Below are positions 1-4,099 of a stretch of DNA of 5,129 nt, piece by piece (the first letter of the stretch is position 1; the number at the start of each line of letters is the position of its first letter). A program made the translations under genes and the position numbers. The notes below the pieces were generated by a model. It made no database searches. It had not been told where the DNA came from and saw only the letters and a program-made list of their open reading frames with translations. Source of the DNA: DATIJJ01 sp039936115 (lineage in GTDB: Bacteria > Pseudomonadota > Gammaproteobacteria > DSM-16500). The DNA lies in assembly GCA_039936115.1 (NCBI GenBank), contig JBDTIZ010000168.1, forward strand, positions 1 through 5,129, written 5' to 3'.

Positions 1-287
1 ATCAAATTGCTAACGATGCGCGCGAGGGACATTGGAATACAATGGCAAGATTATCGTTACGCGATGAGTTAGATGGTTTACAGCGACGCTTAGCCATTGT
101 GATTATGCAAACTAACAAGAAAGAAAAAAATTCTAATAAATTGATTACACAATGGCTGGCATTGAATGGTCATATTCAAGCCCGCTGGAATATTTTATTG
201 GAAATGTTGCATAGCAGCCCAGGCATTGATTACACAATGTTTTTTATTGCGCTGCGTGAATTGTCTGATTTGATCCAAGTAGCTTAA
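1..287 (+). CDS. NAD-specific glutamate dehydrogenase, large (GDH-180 type), C-terminal end only
   Basis: This is the last 94 codons of a gene that begins left of the window. The reading frame is open from base 3 to the TAA at 285-287, so the ATG at 42 is an internal Met, not a start. The motif GHWNTMARLSLRDELDGL followed by QRRL, and the tail TMFFIALRELSDLIQ, match what I know of the extreme C-terminus of the roughly 1,600-residue bacterial NAD-glutamate dehydrogenases (HWxxLARxxLRDDLxxLQ, then a final AxxALRELxxL helix). The enzyme oxidatively deaminates glutamate to 2-oxoglutarate and ammonium with NAD+, feeding amino-acid carbon into the TCA cycle. The catalytic and NAD-binding domains lie outside the window, so function rests on the C-terminal signature alone. 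Downstream there is no strong intrinsic terminator, only the weak dyad at 303-336. Confidence 0.75.
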   Translation, partial: QIANDAREGHWNTMARLSLRDELDGLQRRLAIVIMQTNKKEKNSNKLITQWLALNGHIQARWNILLEMLHSSPGIDYTMFFIALRELSDLIQVA

Positions 288-302
288 GGAATAGTTTTCA
301 AT

Positions 303-336
303 GTGTTAGCTGAAAAATAAGGCTCTTGCTTAACAC
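303..336. repeat. imperfect inverted repeat between the GDH gene and secreted gene A
   Basis: GTGTTAGC (303-310) can pair with GCTTAACAC (328-336) with one bulged T, around a 17-base loop. The right arm contains the GCTTAAC box that is shared with the promoter of paralogue B. No T-run follows (the next bases are AATAAAAG), so it is not a convincing terminator. It could be an operator or chance. Confidence 0.3.
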
Positions 337-367
337 AATAAAAGTCCGGGATGTAGTATAATTGTAG
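328..367 (+). promoter_or_regulatory. putative promoter of secreted gene A with GCTTAAC box
   Basis: A consensus -10 hexamer TATAAT lies at 357-362 and is part of TATAATTGTAG. No TTGACA-like -35 sits 16-18 bases upstream. Instead a GCTTAAC box (328-334) ends 22 bases before the -10, placing it near -41 to -35 of a predicted start around 369. Gene B has the same box 23 bases before TATACTTGTAG. A conserved box overlapping an otherwise poor -35 suggests a class II activator or an alternative sigma factor. This is inferred from two aligned sites only. A perfect 10-bp palindrome TAGATATCTA (365-374) overlaps the predicted start point. Confidence 0.55.
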
Positions 368-389
368 ATATCTATCTGGGAGTACTTGT

Positions 390-1061
390 ATGAAAAATGC
401 TCTGATTAAAGGTTTAATTACCACCTCATTGTTAGTGCTCTGCAACGCCGCTTTTGCTGACTCAACCGCGATGCCAAGCGCCTCAAAAAACATAGGCGTT
501 GCTACTGAGGCTAATGCTCAGCAAAGCGGGCCTGTAACAGCAACCATTTATTTTCAAATCAATAGTTACTATGCAACCGGTGGTACTGGTCCAACCTGGG
601 ATCTTCGAATTCCTAAATGTCCTTTTGGTTCAGTTCAGGACGTAAATATAACAGCAAAAACGGGGGGCGCTGACCCTGCTATTACTACAGCCACTGGAAC
701 AGACATGTATGGTAAAGCTTATAATTTATCAAAGTGTATGTGTACAACAAGAAATGTAAATGATTGTCCTACCGGCGTTTATCCAACGGGTAATTTGGGC
801 TATACCGGTTTTGTTAAGTGTAAAGCAACTATTGAAGGTTACCAAAAGGCTTCTGTTTTTCAAACCGTCACAACTGGACGCGGAACAATACCGGATATAA
901 CGGGAAATAATATTTATTTATATTGTCGCAACCAGTTCGGGAATGGTGCTGCGGGTTGTAACAATGTAGCAAATCCACCCGGTGCAACAGCTAAAGCTAT
1001 CGCAGGTGGTTATACGCCTGTTATTACAACGTATGCGGTGCCTTATCCACGTTGCAACTAA
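390..1061 (+). CDS. secreted eight-cysteine protein A (paralogue of 2087-2746), function unknown
   Basis: This 223-residue exported protein belongs to no family I recognise. The start is well supported: GGGAG (378-382) lies 7 bases before the ATG. Residues 1-23 form a classical Sec signal peptide (MKN, Lys7, hydrophobic core, AFA before Asp24). Cys18 lies inside the peptide but lacks a proper lipobox, and paralogue B has Ser there, so a soluble exported protein is likelier than a lipoprotein. Residues 24-46 are a variable Ser/Ala/Gln/Asn-rich linker. The conserved domain runs from about 49 to 222 and has eight cysteines (77, 116, 118, 126, 144, 179, 190, 222), all matched in B and compatible with four disulfides. 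Conserved blocks are GGTGPTWDLR (64-73), CPTGVY (126-131), TGNLGYT (133-139), PDITGNNIYLYC (168-179), GCNNVANPPGAT (189-200) and TYAVPY (214-219). There is no membrane segment after the signal. The gene is monocistronic, with its own promoter and terminator. An envelope or extracellular role is inferred. Confidence 0.88.
   Translation: MKNALIKGLITTSLLVLCNAAFADSTAMPSASKNIGVATEANAQQSGPVTATIYFQINSYYATGGTGPTWDLRIPKCPFGSVQDVNITAKTGGADPAITTATGTDMYGKAYNLSKCMCTTRNVNDCPTGVYPTGNLGYTGFVKCKATIEGYQKASVFQTVTTGRGTIPDITGNNIYLYCRNQFGNGAAGCNNVANPPGATAKAIAGGYTPVITTYAVPYPRCN
954..979 (+). repeat. 26-bp stretch identical to 2639-2664 in paralogue B
   Basis: This segment codes for CNNVANPP in protein A and matches 2639-2664 in gene B base for base, including all synonymous positions. 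Neighbouring conserved protein blocks, such as GGTGPTWDLR, differ at several third positions between the two genes. It could reflect partial gene conversion, a recent common origin, or chance conservation. Confidence 0.6.
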
Positions 1062-1078
1062 ACTTAGATAAATCATCC

Positions 1079-1106
1079 AAAGCCGGCTTTATGCCGGCTT
1101 TTTTTT
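1079..1106 (+). terminator. Rho-independent terminator of secreted gene A
   Basis: A perfect 9-bp stem, AAAGCCGGC (1079-1087) with GCCGGCTTT (1093-1101), encloses the loop TTTAT. An eight-T run (1099-1106) follows, partly shared with the stem. It begins 17 bases after the stop codon of gene A, so gene A is separated transcriptionally from crcB. Confidence 0.9.
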
Positions 1107-1110
1107 CTTG

Positions 1111-1169
1111 ATACTTGGATTGACCCTTCTCTCCCCAAATGTACCCGGCTGCGCAGGGGCAGTATCCAA
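1111..1169. repeat. GC-rich intergenic dyad upstream of crcB, unknown role
   Basis: TTGGAT (1115-1120) pairs with ATCCAA (1164-1169), and CCCC (1133-1136) pairs with GGGG (1156-1159). Between them lies the self-complementary CTGCGCAG. The patch is clearly richer in G and C than the surrounding intergenic DNA. It could be a degenerate interspersed repeat or a structured leader of crcB. It does not carry the conserved sequence of the fluoride riboswitch. Only weak pairing supports it. Confidence 0.3.
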
Positions 1170-1234
1170 AATAATTTCTCTCTTTCATTTAAATTGGCTA
1201 AACTGAAGCTCTCTTCATCCATTTGGTTTAAAAC

Positions 1235-1612
1235 ATGCTAAATCTTTTGATTGCAGGCGTTGGTGGTTTTATTGGCACAATGCTGCGCTATCTAATGAAT
1301 AACTGGATTTATCTACTAATGGACTATCCGACTTTTCCTTATGGTGTTCTGATTATCAATGTGCTTGGTTGTCTTCTCATTGGATTTCTAAGTGGCTTGG
1401 CTGAAACACGTGAATTATTTACACCTGAAATTCGAATCTTTATTTTTATTGGTATTCTAGGTGGTTTTACGACGTTCTCATCGTTTGGTTATGATACGTT
1501 TGGTTTGTTGCGTGATGGGCAATTTTTCTATGCGGCGGTCAATGTATGTGCTCAAGTGTTTGCGGGTTTAGCGGCTGTTTGGGGCGGGTTTGTTCTTTCA
1601 CGATTACTATAA
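1235..1612 (+). CDS. crcB: fluoride channel CrcB/FluC
   Basis: This is a 125-residue, four-helix inner-membrane protein of the usual length for the family. Fluc channels work as dual-topology dimers that let fluoride leave the cytoplasm, protecting enolase and pyrophosphatase. Visible hallmarks are GVGGFIGTMLRY (8-19, with the conserved Arg18), the pore Asn in INVLGCLLIG (41-50; Asn42), and the phenylalanine-box segment GGFTTFSSF (76-84) with Phe81 and Phe84. A last hydrophobic helix spans about 98-122. An in-frame TAA at 1229-1231 rules out a longer start. No clear Shine-Dalgarno precedes the ATG, so translation may be weak or rely on the AT-rich leader. The DUF190 gene follows 9 bases after the stop, a pairing seen in many bacteria. 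A single gene copy implies a homodimer. I found no fluoride riboswitch upstream. Confidence 0.95.
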   Translation: MLNLLIAGVGGFIGTMLRYLMNNWIYLLMDYPTFPYGVLIINVLGCLLIGFLSGLAETRELFTPEIRIFIFIGILGGFTTFSSFGYDTFGLLRDGQFFYAAVNVCAQVFAGLAAVWGGFVLSRLL

Positions 1613-1621
1613 GGTGAACTT

Positions 1622-1954
1622 ATGATGTTTCCTGAAGAAGGGTATTTGCTACGGATTTTTGTCGGCGAAGGGGACAAGCTTGAAGGAATGTCTCTCCATG
1701 AATGGATTGTACGTCGTGCCAGAAAGGAAAAACTTGCTGGCGCCACAGTATTGCGCGGCATTGAAGGTTATGGCGCAAAAAGCCATATCCATACCGCAAA
1801 GATTTTGCAGCTTTCAACTGATTTGCCCATCATTATTGAGATTATCGATAGCCTTGAAAAAATTGAGGCATTTATGCCGATCGTAGATGAGGCAATTAAG
1901 AACGGTATGGCTACGTTGGAAAAAATTCAGATGAGGCTTTATCGAACGAGTTGA
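1622..1954 (+). CDS. DUF190 family PII-like protein, partner gene of crcB
   Basis: This 110-residue cytoplasmic protein matches the DUF190/COG1993 family throughout. The signature blocks are EGYLLRIFVGEGDK (6-19), LHEWIVRRARKEKLAGATVLRG (25-46), GYGAKSHIHTAKILQLSTDLP (49-69), IIEIIDS (71-77) and the C-terminal NGMATLEKIQMRLY (94-107). The family has a ferredoxin-like, PII-type fold and is often encoded beside crcB. A signalling or channel-regulating role is plausible but unproven. The SD AGGTGA (1612-1617) overlaps the crcB stop codon, so the genes are probably translationally coupled. Two tandem ATGs are possible starts. The second, at 1625, has the better spacing (7 bases against 4) and would give a 109-residue protein. 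No strong terminator follows before the promoter of gene B. Confidence 0.92.
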   Translation: MMFPEEGYLLRIFVGEGDKLEGMSLHEWIVRRARKEKLAGATVLRGIEGYGAKSHIHTAKILQLSTDLPIIIEIIDSLEKIEAFMPIVDEAIKNGMATLEKIQMRLYRTS

Positions 1955-1972
1955 AGTTTTGAATGCGGGCAT

Positions 1973-2000
1973 TGTGGTTAATTTTCATGCGGTTATGTTT
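1973..2000. repeat. pair of 13-bp imperfect direct repeats upstream of promoter B
   Basis: TGTGGTTAATTTT (1973-1985) and TGCGGTTATGTTT (1988-2000) match at 10 of 13 positions with a 15-bp period. They lie about 50-75 bases upstream of the gene B -10 hexamer, a reasonable place for tandem activator sites. The same arrangement was not found upstream of gene A, so chance remains possible. Confidence 0.25.
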
Positions 2001-2012
2001 GATTTGCTCAAA

Positions 2013-2038
2013 ATATTCACGCTTAACTGGCGGAATAT
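2013..2038. promoter_or_regulatory. dyad centred on the GCTTAAC box of promoter B
   Basis: ATATTC-A-CGC (2013-2022) pairs with GCG-GAATAT (2030-2038). This gives nine base pairs with one bulged A around the loop TTAACTG. The dyad contains the GCTTAAC box (2021-2027) and is not followed by a T-run, so an operator is a better reading than a terminator for the crcB operon. A second perfect repeat, ATATCT (2035-2040) with AGATAT (2046-2051), lies between it and the -10. Confidence 0.4.
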
Positions 2039-2061
2039 CTTACAGAGATATATACTTGTAG
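2021..2061 (+). promoter_or_regulatory. putative promoter of secreted gene B with GCTTAAC box
   Basis: TATACT (2051-2056), within TATACTTGTAG, is a good -10, and GCTTAAC (2021-2027) ends 23 bases upstream. The position expected for a -35 reads TGGCGG, which is poor. The architecture copies that of gene A (GCTTAAC, 22 bases, TATAATTGTAG), although the DNA in between is not conserved. This supports common regulation of the two paralogues. Activator-dependent or stationary-phase sigma use is speculation. Confidence 0.55.
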
Positions 2062-2086
2062 TAAGGTCAAACTGGAGCTTATTTCC

Positions 2087-2746
2087 ATGAAAAATGTTTT
2101 AATTAACATACTTACGACACTTTCGTTACTTATCCTCTCCGGCACGTCTTTTGCCGACTCAACAGATAATCCCTCAAACTCTCAGCAAGCAATGCAGGCT
2201 AATATCGCGTTAGGACGGGGTATCGTTACCGCGACATTCTTTCTACAAACGAACTCTTATATGGCGACAGGTGGTACAGGGCCAACGTGGGACTTAAGAG
2301 TTACACAATGTCCGCCAGGCACAGCACAAATAGCGGGGCCAGCTGGTGGAGCAGATCCACAGCTTACTTCGGCTACGGGGCAGGATAAATATGGCAAGAA
2401 CTATGATTTATTTAAGTGCCTATGCCAAACTAGAGATCAAAACAGTTGTCCGACCGGCGTTTATACTACAGGCAATTTGGGCTATACAAGCTATGTTCAA
2501 TGTAAAGCGACCACCTCTATTGAAAATTTCTATCCTGCAACAACTTTTCAAAATGCCGTGGGTGGCAAAGGAGCAGTCCCTGATATCACTGGCAACAATA
2601 TTTACTTGTATTGTGCCGGTCCGTATGGTCAAGCCGCTGGTTGTAACAATGTAGCAAATCCACCTGGCGCAACGCCTAAAAGTATAACTGGTTATACGCC
2701 AGCTATTAATACTTATGCTGTACCTTACACACGTTGTAACCCATAA
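2087..2746 (+). CDS. secreted eight-cysteine protein B (paralogue of 390-1061), function unknown
   Basis: This 219-residue exported protein aligns with protein A over almost its whole length. My hand alignment finds about 114 identities in 175 positions after residue 46. GGAG (2074-2077) lies 9 bases before the ATG. The signal peptide spans residues 1-23 (MKN start, hydrophobic TLSLLILSG, SFA before Asp24). A short variable Asn/Ser/Gln/Ala-rich linker follows up to about residue 44. The mature domain carries eight cysteines (75, 111, 113, 121, 139, 176, 186, 217), all aligned with those of A. GGTGPTWDLR, CPTGVY, TGNLGYT, PDITGNNIYLYC, GCNNVANPPGAT and TYAVPY are retained. It differs from A by a three-residue deletion near residue 80, a short insertion near 143, and an extra Pro at the C-terminus. 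It has its own promoter and terminator. Conservation of every cysteine with a divergent N-terminal linker suggests two functional, diverging copies of a disulfide-stabilised secreted protein. I do not recognise the family. Confidence 0.88.
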   Translation: MKNVLINILTTLSLLILSGTSFADSTDNPSNSQQAMQANIALGRGIVTATFFLQTNSYMATGGTGPTWDLRVTQCPPGTAQIAGPAGGADPQLTSATGQDKYGKNYDLFKCLCQTRDQNSCPTGVYTTGNLGYTSYVQCKATTSIENFYPATTFQNAVGGKGAVPDITGNNIYLYCAGPYGQAAGCNNVANPPGATPKSITGYTPAINTYAVPYTRCNP

Positions 2747-2754
2747 AAGAAAGC

Positions 2755-2795
2755 GCCGGCATTCAGCAAAAAACACTGAAAGCCGGTTTATTTTT
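2755..2795 (+). terminator. Rho-independent terminator of gene B, possibly shared with fau
   Basis: CCGGC (2756-2760) pairs with GCCGG (2782-2786). After one A-A mismatch, TTCAG (2762-2766) pairs with CTGAA (2776-2780). The loop is A-rich, and the 3' side ends in TTTATTTTT (2787-2795). It starts 9 bases after the gene B stop. On the minus strand the stem is followed by a pyrimidine-rich GCTTTCTTTTA, so it may also end the convergent fau transcript, though less strongly. Confidence 0.75.
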
Positions 2796-2869
2796 GTCAC
2801 TTCACTATTTGCCTGATTAAATATCTGCCAGCATGCTGATTACTAAGTTATTTGCGGGCTGACATTATT

Positions 2870-3448
2870 TTAAAAAATCAAAACCTTTTCTTCAGTAAGA
2901 ATGCCATCTAACGGCACATCCCATGAATCGTGCGGCAGTGTAGAGAAATATTGCGCTTCATAAGCCAGACCAAACAGTAAACATTTTTTGTGTATTGCGT
3001 GTTTTAGAAAACCAAACGTACGATCATAATAACCCGCACCCATTCCTAAACGATTTCCCTGTAAATCGAATCCCACCAAAGGAATAATCACTAGATCAAT
3101 CAGGTCAATGTTGATTTTTTCCGTGTTTGTTGGCTCGTAAATATGATAGCGATTCTTGTGTAACGTATCGTCAGGCTGATAACTGCCAAAATCTAACTGC
3201 AATGTTGAAGTGAGCATAGGTAAATAACAATTTTTCTTTACCTCCCAGATTTTTTTAATCAGAGGCAAACAATCAAATTCATCGGCGGTTGGATAGTAAG
3301 CAGCGATATGCTGGCTCTGTTGGAAAACCTGAGTTGCAGCAAATAAATTTGCGGCGTTTTCTGCAGCAAAGGCGCGCTGGTCTAACTTGATTGCTCTGCG
3401 TTTAGCAAGCAATAATTTTCGGCATTCCGATTTTGTGTGGGCAGTCAT
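2870..3448 (-). CDS. fau: 5-formyltetrahydrofolate cyclo-ligase
   Basis: This 192-residue cytoplasmic enzyme (also called ygfA or MTHFS) converts 5-formyltetrahydrofolate to 5,10-methenyltetrahydrofolate using ATP, returning an inhibitory storage folate to the one-carbon pool. The basic N-terminal helix KSECRKLLLAKRRAI (6-20) is typical of the family. AAYYPTADEFD (49-59) carries the conserved Pro and Glu of the substrate site. LVIIPLVGFDLQGNRLGMG (119-137) continues into AGYYDRTF (138-145) and is the diagnostic ATP-binding loop region. DVPLDGILTEEKV (177-189) is the usual C-terminal block. The length is normal. The ATG overlaps the zapA stop as ATGA (3445-3448) and has no good SD of its own, so translation is probably coupled to zapA. 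It is the last gene of the operon and faces gene B. Confidence 0.95.
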   Translation of the reverse strand: MTAHTKSECRKLLLAKRRAIKLDQRAFAAENAANLFAATQVFQQSQHIAAYYPTADEFDCLPLIKKIWEVKKNCYLPMLTSTLQLDFGSYQPDDTLHKNRYHIYEPTNTEKINIDLIDLVIIPLVGFDLQGNRLGMGAGYYDRTFGFLKHAIHKKCLLFGLAYEAQYFSTLPHDSWDVPLDGILTEEKVLIF

Positions 3449-3771
3449 TCAGCCGGTTGTAATTCCATTTGTACCGTTGGCATCAAAGCGTGTTCAATTT
3501 TATTTTGCAGATCATGCAATCGTTGATTGATATTCCCTAGATGCGTTTCTTTTTGGTTTTCAAACGTTAACAATTGATGCACAACATTCAATGCAGCAAT
3601 GATTGCAATTCTATCAACGTTAAATCCATTGTTCGCATCGTGTAAATCACGCATTTTTTCTTCCAAATAACAGGCAGCGCGTTGCAATGAGCTGAGCTCA
3701 GTGTCTGGACATTTTATTTGGTACGATTTTCCCAGTATTTCAATCGTCGTTTCAGCAGTGTTTTTGGTCAT
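3445..3771 (-). CDS. zapA: cell division protein ZapA
   Basis: At 108 residues this is close to the E. coli ZapA length. ZapA binds FtsZ at mid-cell and cross-links protofilaments, stabilising the Z-ring. The N-terminal globular part TTIEILGKSYQIKCPDTE (8-25) is followed by the family helix LQRAACYLEEKMRDLHDA (29-46). NVDRIAIIAALNVVHQLL (51-68) leads into the long C-terminal coiled coil (about 69-95) that mediates tetramer formation. The tail after about residue 96 is poorly conserved. The gene begins directly after the stop of the upstream small coiled-coil gene and overlaps fau by four bases, so all three are probably read from one mRNA. Synteny with fau supports the call. Confidence 0.93.
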   Translation of the reverse strand: MTKNTAETTIEILGKSYQIKCPDTELSSLQRAACYLEEKMRDLHDANNGFNVDRIAIIAALNVVHQLLTFENQKETHLGNINQRLHDLQNKIEHALMPTVQMELQPAE

Positions 3772-3975
3772 CTAGGCGCTCTCAATTGATTTAAGACGTG
3801 TAACCATATTTTCGATGAGTGAAATCGCTTCCTTATTTTTTGCGAATAATGCTTCTTTTTCGCGCGCGAGCGATGATTGATTTTGTGTTAAATCTATATT
3901 GGTATGTTCAAGCTGATTACATCGACTCAGAAGTGCTCTGATTCGTGTTTCTAGGTGTTGAAATAAGTCATCCAT
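3772..3975 (-). CDS. small coiled-coil protein, TIGR02449/ZapB-like, probable ZapA partner
   Basis: This 67-residue protein is almost entirely heptad-like helix. It begins MDDLFQHLETRIRALLSRCNQLE, then LTQNQSSLAREKEALFAKN, and ends AISLIENMVTRLKSIESA. It fits the small TIGR02449 family found next to zapA in many gammaproteobacteria and resembles ZapB in size and predicted coiled coil. Direct homology to ZapB cannot be judged by eye, because coiled coils look alike. On the minus strand AAGG (3985-3988) lies 9 bases before the ATG. The stop codon abuts the zapA ATG with no spacer, which implies coupled translation and roughly balanced amounts. A role with ZapA at the division ring, like ZauP in Caulobacter, is inferred from context. 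Confidence 0.8.
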   Translation of the reverse strand: MDDLFQHLETRIRALLSRCNQLEHTNIDLTQNQSSLAREKEALFAKNKEAISLIENMVTRLKSIESA

Positions 3976-4005
3976 GTAAAAAAACCTTATTAATACTGCG
4001 AGTTA

Positions 4006-4035
4006 ATCTTACTCTGATTGGACGTGAGGCTGCAA
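4006..4035 (-). promoter_or_regulatory. putative sigma-70 promoter of the TIGR02449-zapA-fau operon
   Basis: Read on the minus strand, TTGCAG (4035 to 4030), an 18-base spacer and TAAGAT (4011 to 4006) make a moderate sigma-70 promoter. It would give an mRNA leader of roughly 25 bases before the SD. It lies in the 124-base divergent gap shared with pgi. For pgi, only weak candidates such as TATTCT (4070-4075) were seen, so I do not list a separate pgi promoter. Confidence 0.4.
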
Positions 4036-4099
4036 TCCCTTTACCCTTCTTTCGTTAGAGGAAATCAGTTATTCTATGCCTTTTTAACGTTGGGCCAAC

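Noticed and set aside
42..44. ATG at 42 as the start of a small 81-residue protein
   Set aside because: The frame is open to the left edge, and the residues before the Met (GHWNT) already match the glutamate dehydrogenase C-terminal signature.
328..345. PmrA-type tandem CTTAA box upstream of gene A
   Set aside because: The box contains CTTAA, but no second CTTAA lies one helical turn away on either side, in A or in B. The tandem PmrA consensus is therefore not met.
407..443. Lipoprotein signal with Cys18 in protein A
   Set aside because: The residues before Cys18 (LVL) do not fit a lipobox, paralogue B has Ser at that position, and both have a clean AFA/SFA-D signal peptidase I site.
1107..1234. 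Fluoride (crcB) riboswitch upstream of crcB
   Set aside because: The conserved riboswitch sequence elements are not visible in the leader. The weak dyad present does not match the known architecture.
2420..2800. 126-codon open frame on the minus strand across gene B
   Set aside because: It is antisense to gene B, whose reading frame is conserved with paralogue A. Its own product resembles no family and lacks a ribosome binding context.
2829..2838. Perfect palindrome CAGCATGCTG between gene B and fau
   Set aside because: It is a single short 10-bp palindrome with no flanking structure, T-run or second copy in the window. It is most simply chance.
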